A DNA stretch of 35,042 bases, from contig JALOAD010000037.1 in the NCBI GenBank assembly GCA_023228995.1, forward strand, positions 1 to 35,042. Reading direction: 5' to 3'. Positions 7,622 through 16,392 of this stretch are shown here, in pieces; the first letter of the stretch is position 1, and each line of letters starts with the position of its first letter. The notes beneath the pieces are model-generated. The model did no database searches and had not been told where the DNA came from. It saw nothing but the letters and a program-made list of their open reading frames with translations. Position numbers and translations under genes: made by a program. Source of the stretch: JALOAD01 sp023228995 [NCBI: Candidatus Muiribacterium halophilum] (lineage in GTDB: Bacteria > Muiribacteriota > Muiribacteriia > Muiribacteriales).

Positions 7622-9490
7622 TTATATTCTTCTTCCAGGTAAAACTACTGGATAATAAGATCTCAATAGAGGTCTTTTAAGAACTTTAAGTCTTGCAGTT
7701 GAATTATCAACAGCCCACCATTTACCATAAACATCTTTTTGTACTACTATACCAACATGTCTTGGTCTATCGCCTCTTTTTTTAGTCCAAAATACAACAT
7801 CACCCTTTTTCCAATTATTGCCTGTAACTGTTTTAAAACCAATACTTGTAAGATAATCTCTAAGATATGGACAGTATATTTTAACATTTCTAAATCCAAC
7901 ATCTGCTCTTTTTAGTATTGCACTTACTACAGCTGCACATGCAAGCTTACCATTAGCTGTTGCAGGAGTGTAACAATCAACACCATATATAACATTTGAA
8001 TTGTTAACTGCACCTAAAGCATATCTTGTAATTCTTGCAGCACCGCTTGAAATCGAAGCACCTGCACTTTCTTCATTTGATATAAGTGATGAATAAACAT
8101 ATCCAACTCTACCATCATTTAATTTAATATTAGTCCAACTATCATCTTCTTTTATAACATTAACTACTGTTCCTCTTAAAAGAGTTGTAAGTATTCCAGT
8201 ATTTGTGCCAGGACCTTTTCTTATATTAGCTCTATTTACACTTATATAAGCTTGTTTTTTAGAATTATTATTTGTTGTATTTGAATCATCATCATCCTGA
8301 ACATCATTTGCATTTATGCTAGAAATAAGTCTTTTGGAAGTATAACCGTATTTACCATTTTCCATTTTTATATAATACCATGATGAATTTGCTTCTTTTA
8401 CAATATCAACAATATCACCATTTCTAAGATTTGTAATTATTCCATAAGAAGTGCTTGGACCTTTTCTAACTCTAGCAGAACTTACATTAACTCTACCTTT
8501 ACCTAAACTACTTTCATCTTCATCTATAAAAACTAGATTTGAATGTATATAACCAGGTTTTCCACCATTATATTCAATTTTTAACCAACTTCCTGATTTA
8601 CCTGTTATTTTAACATTATCACCATATTTTAAGGTTACAGCTATTAAATGATTAGTTCCTGGACCTCTTCTAACATTTGCTTTAGTTACTTTAATAGTTC
8701 CATTAAGTTCATCATTATCGTCTTCATCATCAGAAACTTCATCTGTAACTTCAGTTATTTCGATTAATGTTTTGTAAATATAACCTCTTGTATTATTAAG
8801 TTCAACATAATACCATGAATCAGTAGTTTCAAGGATTTTTACTTTTGTTCCATTTCCAACACCCATTATTTTGCTATAAGAAGTGCTTGGACCTTTTCTC
8901 ATATAAGCACCATTTCTAGCTATTACTTTACCATAAGAAATTCTTTCTCTTTCTATTGCTACAATGTCTGAATCTTCTTCGCTAGGTTCTTCTATAGCTT
9001 CTTCTTCATCAGCTTCTTCGTTAGATTCTTCATTAATTATTTGAGCATTTCTGTTTGAATCAATGTCGATATTTCTGGAAATTTCTTCAGAGTATTCAGA
9101 TTCCATCATAATATCTTCAACTATTTTTTCAAGATCTTCAAGAAGATATTCGTATAATTCATCTTTTGATACAACTCCACCTGAACGTGAAAATGTTTTA
9201 TACTTTCTACCCATTTCATTGATATATGTATTTAGAAGATTAACTTTTTCATCATCAAGAACATCTGGAAATTCATTATGCATTTTTTGTATATAATCAA
9301 GAACATCAAATATTACATCTCCATCATCTGCATCTTCATCACCTTGCTCAAATCTTGTTGTAGCTCTTCCAGTACCGTTTAATTCAAGAGCTTTTTCTTT
9401 AAGGAAATCGATTTTTTCATTAAGATCTGCTGCATTAACAAATGATATCAAAAAGAAAAATAAAATAATTATTCCTATACTTTTTCTCAT
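7622..9490 (-). CDS. Exported protein with four SH3b domains and NlpC/P60-like domain
   Basis: This 622-residue protein begins with a signal peptide (MRKSIGIIILFFFLISFVNA). A helical acidic region (about 21-180) ends in a Glu/Asp run. Four bacterial SH3 domains follow at about 188-245, 264-322, 332-390 and 413-470, each with the A-x-[VIM]-R-x-G-P-[SG]-T signature, joined by acidic or Asn-rich linkers. The C-terminal domain (about 485-622) resembles NlpC/P60 or amidase: KLACAAVVSAIL gives Cys518, DRPRHVGIVV gives His578, and WWAVDNST supplies Asp595/Asn596. The predicted role is binding peptidoglycan and cleaving peptide bonds in it. The start ATG at 9490 has GGGGG upstream. It is followed by its own terminator. 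Confidence 0.87.
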   Translation of the reverse strand: MRKSIGIIILFFFLISFVNAADLNEKIDFLKEKALELNGTGRATTRFEQGDEDADDGDVIFDVLDYIQKMHNEFPDVLDDEKVNLLNTYINEMGRKYKTFSRSGGVVSKDELYEYLLEDLEKIVEDIMMESEYSEEISRNIDIDSNRNAQIINEESNEEADEEEAIEEPSEEDSDIVAIERERISYGKVIARNGAYMRKGPSTSYSKIMGVGNGTKVKILETTDSWYYVELNNTRGYIYKTLIEITEVTDEVSDDEDDNDELNGTIKVTKANVRRGPGTNHLIAVTLKYGDNVKITGKSGSWLKIEYNGGKPGYIHSNLVFIDEDESSLGKGRVNVSSARVRKGPSTSYGIITNLRNGDIVDIVKEANSSWYYIKMENGKYGYTSKRLISSINANDVQDDDDSNTTNNNSKKQAYISVNRANIRKGPGTNTGILTTLLRGTVVNVIKEDDSWTNIKLNDGRVGYVYSSLISNEESAGASISSGAARITRYALGAVNNSNVIYGVDCYTPATANGKLACAAVVSAILKRADVGFRNVKIYCPYLRDYLTSIGFKTVTGNNWKKGDVVFWTKKRGDRPRHVGIVVQKDVYGKWWAVDNSTARLKVLKRPLLRSYYPVVLPGRRI

Positions 9491-9630
9491 ATACTACCCC
9501 CAAAAATTTTAAACTATAGATTAATTATAAGAAAATAATGAATTTTTAACAACAAGTTTTTTTATTATTAAAATTAAAAGAAGTTAATTGAAATTAAAAA
9601 AATTTTAGTTTTGAACATATTATATAAAAA

Positions 9631-9658
9631 AAAGCCGGTTAGATTAATAACCGGCTTT
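9631..9658 (-). terminator. Rho-independent terminator of the flagellin-like gene
   Basis: AAAGCCGGTTA and TAACCGGCTTT form an 11-bp stem with loop GATTAA. On the minus strand the stem runs into eight Ts. It lies 3' of the gene ending at 9745. Confidence 0.9.
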
Positions 9659-9690
9659 ATGGATTTAAAACATTTTTATTTTCTATTATT

Positions 9691-9730
9691 CTAACTTTTC
9701 CCATTTCACTACTTCACAACTTCACTCTTT
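9691..9730. repeat. Fragment of family C repeat
   Basis: CCCATTTCACTACTTCACAA and the following CTTCACTC match the right-hand part of family C elements (compare 27935-27972 and 32505-32545). Confidence 0.5.
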
Positions 9731-9744
9731 AACTTTATTTATAA

Positions 9745-10494
9745 TCAATTAAGTAAATTAAACACACTTGAGGCTGATAATGTAAAATAATCTGATATGT
9801 TTTTAGAACCTATATTATTAAGCATTTCAAATCTTACATTATCGACTGCTGTTTGAGGATCAAAAGTACCTGTTACAACCTGAGCACCTTTTAAAGCATC
9901 ATCATACTGTTGATTAACTCTATCAAGAGAATTCTGAGACTTATCCATTCTGTTAGCAGAATCATCCTGTCTCATAGTTAGCTCAGTTTTAACAAATGAT
10001 AATTTATCATTATCAGGATTTTCAAGAGAAAAACCCTCATTTAAAAGTTCATCCATATTTCTATCACTTCTTAAAAGTTTTTTACCATCAAATTCAGTAT
10101 CTTCATACAATTTTTTAATATTAGAAATTTCCTCATCAACTTTACCTTGTAAAATAGATTTATCTTCTGCTGAAATATCTTCACTATTAAACTGTTTTTG
10201 AAGTTCTGAAATATTATTCAATGATTTTGCAACATCATCATAAGAATCTTTTTGAGTTGAAAACTTATTATACTGTTCTTCATAATTTGATATTTGAGAT
10301 TCATATCTATCAAATCTACCTCTCAAATTCTGTGAAAGTCTTGTATCACTAGCTGCTTCCATAACGCTTTCTTTAATTTTTTCTCTATTGTCAGAATTAT
10401 TTGTATTCTCTACTTTTTCATTTGTAGATTGAACTTTTTTATCTACTCTAAATAAATCATTATAAGACATTGAACTACCAATTGAGTCAACCAT
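9745..10494 (-). CDS. Flagellin-like protein, diverged
   Basis: This is a 249-residue protein. The ATG at 10494 follows GGAGG by eight bases. After a polar N-terminal tail of roughly 50 residues comes a helix (LRGRFDRYESQISNYEEQYN). Next is a stretch patterned like the flagellin D1 helix: KDSYDDVAKSLNNISEL, an acidic loop, DKSILQGKVDEEISNIKKL, then DTEFDGKKLL. Compare the flagellin TEFNGKKLL after the I..L..EI..I helix. A long C-terminal helical part ends in SASSVFNLLN, reminiscent of the flagellin tail SVLSLL. The conserved first residues and the variable D2/D3 region are absent. It could be a minor filament protein, hook-associated-like protein or a non-flagellar coiled coil. No other flagellar gene is in the window. 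Confidence 0.5.
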   Translation of the reverse strand: MVDSIGSSMSYNDLFRVDKKVQSTNEKVENTNNSDNREKIKESVMEAASDTRLSQNLRGRFDRYESQISNYEEQYNKFSTQKDSYDDVAKSLNNISELQKQFNSEDISAEDKSILQGKVDEEISNIKKLYEDTEFDGKKLLRSDRNMDELLNEGFSLENPDNDKLSFVKTELTMRQDDSANRMDKSQNSLDRVNQQYDDALKGAQVVTGTFDPQTAVDNVRFEMLNNIGSKNISDYFTLSASSVFNLLN

Positions 10495-10569
10495 ATAATT
10501 CACCTCCAATTTAGCGTTAAAATAATCTTGTATATATTATATTATAACATAATTTTACAAAAAATGCTA

Positions 10570-12702
10570 TTATGCTTTTTTTATACTTAATGAAATTCTT
10601 TTTCTATCCTTTTCAACTTCAAGAACTTTTACCTTTACAATCTGACCAACTTTAAGAACTTCTTCAGCTTCTTTTATAAACTTATCTGATATTTCAGATA
10701 TATGAATTAAACCATCCTGATGAACTCCAATATCACAGAAAGCTCCAAATTTAGTTATATTAGTAATTTTTCCTGGTAAAATCATATCAACTTTCAAGTC
10801 AGATATTTCTCTAATATTTTCATCAAAAACAACATTTTCAAATTTTGATCTAGGATCTCTACCAGGTTTTTTCAATTCTTCTTTTATATCTTTTAATGTA
10901 AAAATACCGGTTTTATCATCAATAAATAAATTCAAATCAACATTATCAACAATATTAGGATTAGCAATAATTTCTTCAATATCTTTTTTTAAATAAGAAC
11001 ATATTTTTTCAACCACATAATAATGTTCAGGATGAACTCCTGTATTATCAAGAGGATTTTTACCAACAACCCTTAAAAAACCAGCCGCCTGTTCAAAAGC
11101 TTTAGGACCAATACCAGGAACTTTTTTAATTTCCTTTCTTGTTTTAAAACTACCCTTTTCTTCTCGATAATTAACAATATTTTTAGCTGTTTTTTGAGTA
11201 AGTCCAGCAACATATCTTAAAAGAGTATGACTTGCAGTATTAGCATTTACACCAACTGAATTCACACAACTTACAACAACTTCATCAAGTTCTTTTTTTA
11301 AAAGAGATTGTTCAACATCATGTTGATACTGTCCAACTCCAATACTTTTAGGATCTATTTTTACAAGTTCTGACAAAGGATCTTGCAATCTTCTACCAAT
11401 ACTTATAGCACCTCTTAAAGTAAGATCAAGTTCTGGAAATTCTTCTCTTGCTGTATCTGAAGCTGAGTATATTGAAGCACCTGATTCATTTACAATTACA
11501 ATTTCAGCTTTAATATTATTTTTTTTGAAAACATTGTTTATAAACATGTGAACTTCTCTTGAACCAGTACCATTTCCTATAGCAATATAACTTATGTCAA
11601 ATTTTTTCATTATATCAACCAATTTAACTTCTTCACCTAAAGATGAATTATTCCAAAATAATACATCTCCTTTTAAAAAATCCCCAGTATTAGATAATAT
11701 TGCTAGTTTTGCTCCAGTACGAATTCCAGGATCTACTGCTAGAATATTTTTTTGACCTAAAGGTGATTCCATAAGAACAGCTCTAAGATTTTTTGAAAAA
11801 ACTGATATAGATTCAATATCAGCTCTTTCTTTAAGAAGTTTTTTAAATTCATTAACCATAGAAGGTCTTACAAGTCTTTTAAAACTATCCTTCACAGCAT
11901 CAGAAATTACATTTTCAAAAATATTACCCTGTTTACCACAATATTTTGTTTCAATATTGTTTATCAACCAATCTTCTTCAAAATTTATATCAATATTTAA
12001 TTTTTTTTCATTTTCGCCTCTAAGCATAGCATGAATTCTATGAGAAGGAATATTTCTAATATCCTGAGAAAAATCTGAATAATTTTCAAATTTATTTTTT
12101 TCATCTTCAGTACCTTTTTTCTTAAAACTTGTAAAAAGTCCTTTTTTATTAATGTTTTCTCTAATAATTTTTCTAATATTCAAATCTTCAGAAACTTTTT
12201 CAGCAATAATATCTTTAGCACCATCAATTGCTTTTTCAACAGTATCAATACCTTTATTTACATTAATAAATTTTTGAGCAATAGCATTTACATCACCACT
12301 TAATAAATCAGCTTTAAGAAAAATATCAGATAAAGGTTCAAGTCCTGCTTCTTTTGCTTTTGTAGCTCTTGTTGTTTTTTTAGGCTTATATGGTAGATAA
12401 ATATCTTCAAGTTCAGTTCTATTAATTGAATTATCAATAGAATATCTCAAATCATCAGTCATTTTACCTAATTCTTCAATTGTCTGAATAACTGTCTTTT
12501 TTCTTTCTTCAAGTTCTTTAAAATAACTAACTTTATCGCCAATTGATTTAATATAAGTTTCATCAAGATTACCAGTTATTTCTTTTCTATATCTTGCAAT
12601 AAAAGGAAGTGTATTCCCTTCATCAAAAAGAAACGCAGTATTTACAACTTGTTTTTGTTGAATATTTAATTCATTAGCAATTATCTTATAATATTTTTCC
12701 AT
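10570..12702 (-). CDS. tex: Tex-family RNA-binding transcription accessory protein
   Basis: This 710-residue protein has the family architecture in order. The Tex N-terminal helical region includes FIARYRKEITGNLDE and YLPYKPKKTTRATKAKEAGL. The YqgF/RNase H-like core includes LAVDPGIRTGAKLAIL and IGNGTGSREV. A helix-hairpin-helix section follows (VPGIGPKAFEQAAGFLRV). The C-terminal S1 domain (GKITNITKFGAFCDIGVHQDGLIHISEIS) is complete to the stop. Tex binds nucleic acid and affects transcription in other bacteria. The ATG at 12702 has GGAG seven bases upstream. It starts 15 bp after the LolA-like gene stops, so the two form an operon read from about 13464. Confidence 0.95.
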   Translation of the reverse strand: MEKYYKIIANELNIQQKQVVNTAFLFDEGNTLPFIARYRKEITGNLDETYIKSIGDKVSYFKELEERKKTVIQTIEELGKMTDDLRYSIDNSINRTELEDIYLPYKPKKTTRATKAKEAGLEPLSDIFLKADLLSGDVNAIAQKFINVNKGIDTVEKAIDGAKDIIAEKVSEDLNIRKIIRENINKKGLFTSFKKKGTEDEKNKFENYSDFSQDIRNIPSHRIHAMLRGENEKKLNIDINFEEDWLINNIETKYCGKQGNIFENVISDAVKDSFKRLVRPSMVNEFKKLLKERADIESISVFSKNLRAVLMESPLGQKNILAVDPGIRTGAKLAILSNTGDFLKGDVLFWNNSSLGEEVKLVDIMKKFDISYIAIGNGTGSREVHMFINNVFKKNNIKAEIVIVNESGASIYSASDTAREEFPELDLTLRGAISIGRRLQDPLSELVKIDPKSIGVGQYQHDVEQSLLKKELDEVVVSCVNSVGVNANTASHTLLRYVAGLTQKTAKNIVNYREEKGSFKTRKEIKKVPGIGPKAFEQAAGFLRVVGKNPLDNTGVHPEHYYVVEKICSYLKKDIEEIIANPNIVDNVDLNLFIDDKTGIFTLKDIKEELKKPGRDPRSKFENVVFDENIREISDLKVDMILPGKITNITKFGAFCDIGVHQDGLIHISEISDKFIKEAEEVLKVGQIVKVKVLEVEKDRKRISLSIKKA

Positions 12703-12717
12703 AATAACTCCATATTT

Positions 12718-13449
12718 TTATAAACCACTTTTTAAAAGATCAAAAACTTTATCAAGATTACCTTCTTTTAATTGAAGAACTCCACCAATTTTAATATCTC
12801 TCAAATAAACTTCTGTATAATTTCCAGGTATAAGATTATTAACAACTTTTCTTAAAGTAGGAAGATTATATCCTTTTACATTAGTATATTCCATAAAAAA
12901 AACAGTTTTATAGTTTTTTCCCTGTTTATCAAAAAATTCAAACTTATCTATCGCTTCTTTTTTTACATTATAAAAAATTCTAATTTTACTAAAATAACCT
13001 CTAGCACCTTTTTTAATAAGATCAACTATATGATAATTAGCGTTTTTTTCAACAACAACTTCATTGTAATTATACTCGTTTTCAATAGATAAAGCTTTTA
13101 ACTCAGAAAAAGTTAAATCACTTCCAAAAACAGCTTTTTCAGCCTCAGAATTATTAAATTTCATTACAACTTTACCTTCTGACAACCATATATTTTCATC
13201 ATTATAAAATATTTTTGCACCAGCTTCAGTTTCTGGGAAAATAAGATTTATCATAGCTTTTCCAAAACCATCATTGTAATAATTATATCTTTTAATATAT
13301 TCTCTACCATTTCTATATATTTTCATCTCACCATTAAATGATATAGTCTGATTTTTCAAACCTTCTAGTTTTTGTCTCGGAGATTCAGCTTGAACACAAA
13401 TAAACAAGCAGCAAATTATAAATAAATTAAAAATCAAAGATTTTTTCAT
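12718..13449 (-). CDS. LolA-like outer-membrane lipoprotein-sorting protein
   Basis: This 243-residue exported protein has a signal peptide (MKKSLIFNLFIICCLFICVQA). The mature part has the LolA/LolB-like half-barrel pattern of the TP_0789-type family: MINLIFPETEAGAKIFYNDE, VVMKFN, YHIVDLIKKGARGYFSKIRIFY and VFFMEYTNVKGYNLPTLRKVV. Such proteins are thought to carry lipids or lipoproteins across the periplasm. The Cys residues in the leader are followed by FICVQA, not a clear lipobox, so an anchored form is not supported. GGAGG precedes the ATG at 13449. It heads an operon with tex, and its only upstream space is filled by a family C repeat. Confidence 0.78.
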   Translation of the reverse strand: MKKSLIFNLFIICCLFICVQAESPRQKLEGLKNQTISFNGEMKIYRNGREYIKRYNYYNDGFGKAMINLIFPETEAGAKIFYNDENIWLSEGKVVMKFNNSEAEKAVFGSDLTFSELKALSIENEYNYNEVVVEKNANYHIVDLIKKGARGYFSKIRIFYNVKKEAIDKFEFFDKQGKNYKTVFFMEYTNVKGYNLPTLRKVVNNLIPGNYTEVYLRDIKIGGVLQLKEGNLDKVFDLLKSGL

Positions 13450-13463
13450 AATACCTCCATGAT

Positions 13464-13492
13464 CTTATAAAATCAGCGAAATGGTGAACCAA
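13464..13492 (-). promoter_or_regulatory. Predicted promoter of lolA-like/tex operon, inside a family C repeat
   Basis: On the minus strand TTGGTT (13492-13487) and TATAAG (13469-13464) are 17 bp apart, a good sigma-70-type spacing. The -35 box lies inside the repeat and the -10 box lies at its edge. The start codon is 15 bp further on. Confidence 0.5.
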
Positions 13493-13577
13493 AATGTTCA
13501 CCGAACATTTTTTGGCGAAATAGATTTAAAGCTTTTACTATCTCACCATCTAACAGCTTTATCTATTACTGATTTTA
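13469..13577. repeat. Family C repeat (MITE-like), copy 1
   Basis: It starts AAAATCAGCGAAATGGTGAA and ends TATTACTGATTTTA, an imperfect terminal inverted repeat. It contains ATGTTC-ACC-GAACAT. Other copies are at 27857, 32429 and 34403. Confidence 0.7.
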
Positions 13578-13870
13578 TACCGTTTTTATACGCTCTCATA
13601 CGCTTCACATACCGCTCTTATACCGTTTTTATACGCTCTCATACGCTTCACATACCGCTCTTATACCGTTTTTATACGCTCTCATACGCTTCACATACCG
13701 CTCTTATACGCTCTCATACGCTTCACATACCGCTTTTATACGCTCTCATACGCTTCACATACCGCTTTTATACACTCTCATACGCTTCACATACCGCTTT
13801 TATACGCTCTCATACGCTTCACATACCGTTTTTATACGCTCTCATACGCATCACATACTGCTCTTATACT
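13574..13870. repeat. Tandem repeat array of 43- and 32-bp units made of ~10.7-bp sub-units
   Basis: CGCTCTCATACGCTTCACAT starts at 13591, 13634, 13677, 13709, 13741, 13773, 13805 and 13837 (with single-base variants), giving spacings of 43, 43, 32, 32, 32, 32 and 32. Each unit is itself three or four variants of TAC[CG]C[TA]YTYA-like 10-11-mers. The open plus-strand frame through it (RSHTLHIPLLY) shifts frame between units and is not a gene. The array lies between divergent genes. Confidence 0.9.
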
Positions 13871-13978
13871 TCTTCTCTAAAAACATTATATCACAATTAA
13901 TCTGTAGAAAAAATATTTTTAGCCGATATTAGAAGAGAATAAAAGAAAATCAAAGATTCAATAAACAAGGATGTTAAA

Positions 13979-15115
13979 TTGAAAAAAATTTTATTTCACA
14001 TATTATTAATTTTAATAATCAATACATTTACAGTTTTTTCTCAAAATTCTATTAAATCAGATATAATCGAGTATTTTGAATATATAAATTGTAATAAAGA
14101 TTATATAATATTTCCAATTGATATTCCTCAAAATACAATAAATGAACTTTTACAATTAAAAAAAACAATTAGCAATGAACTATTATGTCAAAATCTTAAA
14201 AAAAGCCTAAAAAACAAGTCATTTAATGGAATCGATGAAAGAATATGCTATTCTCAAGATGAAAATATGCTTATTTTTATATCAGTATTAAAAAAACTCA
14301 ATATAAATCACAAAGTGTTTTACAATATCAAAAATAACAATTTATATGTAAAATGTGAAAATGAATATTTTTCATTTAATAATTCAAATCAATTAAAAAC
14401 AGAATATATATCAGAAAACAATAGAATATACATGAATTTATTTGATATAATCAGTTATTCTCTAATATGCAATAATGAGAATTTATTAAGTATTAAAAAA
14501 CTTGATAATATACAAAGTGCAAAAATTGCTACAAAAATTTCACCATATAACAATGTAATTAAATTTTTAGCATTAAACAAAACAATATCACAAAACAAAT
14601 TACAAATAAACAGCAATGAAATAGACGAGTTAATAAAAGAATTTCCCCATAATTTCAAATCAGATATATATACAAAACTCATGGAATATAGCATAATAAA
14701 ACAAGATTATTTTGAAAGTCTTAAATATTGTAATTATTTTAACAAACTAGTAAAAGAACAAAAAATAATTCCAGAAGAAAAAGAAATCCTTTTTACTGAA
14801 TACATAATCCCAATAATATGTTATAAAAAATTAAATAATTTATCAGGAATTAAAAAAACAACACAAAAAATAAATACAATTTTAAAAAATAAATATTTTA
14901 ATGCAGATATAACAAGAAAAGCTATATATTTTTTAGCAAGCTCAGATTTTTATGAAGAAGCAGTGGATTTATCATTATTATGGAGTAAAATAAATTCAGA
15001 AGATATAGGACTTATAAATATAAAAAATTTCATATCAAATCTATGCAATAATGATAAATATATAGAAAAAATAGATAAAGCAATTAAAAGCAAAAAAAAA
15101 TATTCTATGTTATAA
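13979..15115 (+). CDS. Exported hypothetical protein, helical repeats
   Basis: This 378-residue protein has a signal peptide (MKKILFHILLILIINTFTVFS) and no domain I recognise. It starts at TTG (13979), seven bases after AAGGA, and no ATG is better placed. The central and C-terminal parts read as paired amphipathic helices (DYFESLKYCNYFNKLVKEQK, DFYEEAVDLSLLWSKINSED), suggesting TPR-like packing. The N-terminal third mentions CYSQDENMLIFISVLKKLNI, faintly like transglutaminase-type folds, but I do not claim that. It is read away from the tandem array and ends 29 bp before the AMMECR1 gene, so the two are probably cotranscribed. Confidence 0.75.
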   Translation: MKKILFHILLILIINTFTVFSQNSIKSDIIEYFEYINCNKDYIIFPIDIPQNTINELLQLKKTISNELLCQNLKKSLKNKSFNGIDERICYSQDENMLIFISVLKKLNINHKVFYNIKNNNLYVKCENEYFSFNNSNQLKTEYISENNRIYMNLFDIISYSLICNNENLLSIKKLDNIQSAKIATKISPYNNVIKFLALNKTISQNKLQINSNEIDELIKEFPHNFKSDIYTKLMEYSIIKQDYFESLKYCNYFNKLVKEQKIIPEEKEILFTEYIIPIICYKKLNNLSGIKKTTQKINTILKNKYFNADITRKAIYFLASSDFYEEAVDLSLLWSKINSEDIGLINIKNFISNLCNNDKYIEKIDKAIKSKKKYSML

Positions 15116-15144
15116 TATAACAATCAAAACTTTTTGGAGAACTT

Positions 15145-15723
15145 ATGGCTGATATTAAAAAAGAACCTGAAATTTTTTCAATACCAATAGAAATTCAAAA
15201 ATTCTGTTTAAAAATAGCAAGAGATTCTATACAATCATTTTTAATAAAAAAAGAACATCCAAAAGTAACACTTGAAACAGAAGAACTACACAAAGAAAGA
15301 GCAGTATTTGTAACTCTCACCAAAAACGGAAATTTAAGAGGATGTATAGGAACAACAATGCCACAAACAATATTAAAAAAAGCAGTAGTTCAAATGTCAA
15401 TAGCAGCAGCTTTTGAAGACCCAAGATTTCCACAAGTTACAGAAGAAGAATTAAAACAAATCAAAATTGAAATATCAATTTTATCACCAATGCAAAAAAT
15501 TGATTCACATGAGCAAATAATACCTAATAAACATGGAGTTCTAATCAAAAAAGGTTTTAATAGCGGATTATTTTTACCACAAGTTTGGGAACATTTCAAT
15601 TCAAAAGAAGATTTCATGAATGAATTATGCACACAAAAAGCTGGAATTCACGCAGATTCATGGAAAAACCCAAATGAAAAAGCAGAATTATTTGTATTTG
15701 AAGTTTTCAATTTTTCAGAATAA
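15145..15723 (+). CDS. AMMECR1-domain protein (AmmeMemoRadiSam system protein A type)
   Basis: This 192-residue protein covers one full AMMECR1 domain. The family hallmark LRGCIG is at 64-69. It is followed by AAAFEDPRFPQVTEEEL, ISILSPMQKI and GVLIKKGFNSGLFLPQVWEH, all in the expected order. The family is conserved from archaea to humans and its biochemical role is unsettled. In many bacteria it is encoded with a Memo-like protein and a radical-SAM enzyme, but neither is nearby here. The ATG at 15145 follows GGAG by six bases. It shares a transcript with the exported unknown protein upstream. Confidence 0.9.
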   Translation: MADIKKEPEIFSIPIEIQKFCLKIARDSIQSFLIKKEHPKVTLETEELHKERAVFVTLTKNGNLRGCIGTTMPQTILKKAVVQMSIAAAFEDPRFPQVTEEELKQIKIEISILSPMQKIDSHEQIIPNKHGVLIKKGFNSGLFLPQVWEHFNSKEDFMNELCTQKAGIHADSWKNPNEKAELFVFEVFNFSE

Positions 15724-15930
15724 AAAATCAAAGCAATTAATGTGACTAAAGTCACAATTAACGCAACAAGTTGCTAATTGAATCCTATGATTAAATAAAT
15801 AAAAATCAATATAATGTCATCCTAGCATGACTTTGTTTTTGTCACTAATGTCACAAAGTGACATGTCACGCTTTATCTGTCACAGCTTCACAGCTTTTTC
15901 TTTTAATTCGACATTGGAAATTAAAAATCT

Positions 15931-15960
15931 GTCATCCCGGTACTATTCTGAGCCGGGATC
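15931..15960. repeat. Family B repeat (reverse orientation)
   Basis: GTCATCCCGGTACTATTCTG followed by AGCCGGGATC is the reverse complement of the unit at 5246. Confidence 0.8.
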
Positions 15961-16029
15961 TTCTTTAGCTTTATAATTACCTATTATTTCATCAAAGAAA
16001 TATTAATTTATCGGACCACATGAAATTTA

Positions 16030-16133
16030 ACTTCCATGTAAAATTCCCTCTTACGATGTTCGCCTTTGCAATACATCCGTATATTGCATACTTCGTAACA
16101 GTCTCCATAGTTCCTCTTAATTAATTTTCTTTG
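16030..16133 (-). repeat. Family A repeat, reversed copy
   Basis: Read on the minus strand it matches 27747-27850 closely: GGAACTATGGAGACTGTTAC, then the hairpin GCAATA/TATTGC (16068-16073 with 16082-16087), then CATCGTAAGAGGGAATTTTA. Confidence 0.75.
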
Positions 16134-16356
16134 ATTTCATTATTCAAAAAATTTCTCCTTACTTTATATTATCAATTTTTAATTATTAATTATTAATTAT
16201 TAATTTTTAATTGCTCCATTAACACTGTCATCCCGTACAAATGTTAACTGTATTCACAAATATATACTAATCCTACCTTTTTTTCGGTGACAAAAGACTT
16301 TACTTTCACTTAAACTATTTAAATAAATTTAATATGAAAATATCTATAAGATTTGT

Positions 16357-16362
16357 TATAAT
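16357..16362 (+). promoter_or_regulatory. Likely -10 box of the kor operon
   Basis: TATAAT lies 30 bp before the korA start, and AGGAGGT follows at 16382-16388. No clear -35 box is present at the right distance. Confidence 0.4.
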
Positions 16363-16392
16363 TAATAATAAATAAAATAACAGGAGGTAATA

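Larger units (their letters stand above)
15724..16356. other. Gene-free interval with short palindromes and repeats
   Basis: I see no gene. It contains small hairpins (GTGACTAAAGTCAC near 15742, GCAACAAGTTGC near 15764, GTCACTAATGTCAC near 15840), family B pieces at about 15812, 15931 and 16228, a reversed family A copy at 16030-16133, and an AATTATTAATTATTAATT run near 16183. Confidence 0.7.

Noticed and set aside
13574-13870. CRISPR array
   Set aside because: There are no unique spacers; the whole region is one repeat made of sub-repeats, and no cas gene is in the window.
13481-13900. Plus-strand 139-codon frame (RSHTLHIPLLY repeats)
   Set aside because: Units of 43 and 32 bp shift the frame between copies, and the frame begins inside a family C element; it is a by-product of the array.
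15724-16356. tRNA or riboswitch in the long gap before korA
   Set aside because: No cloverleaf or known riboswitch core was seen; the structures present are short repeats.
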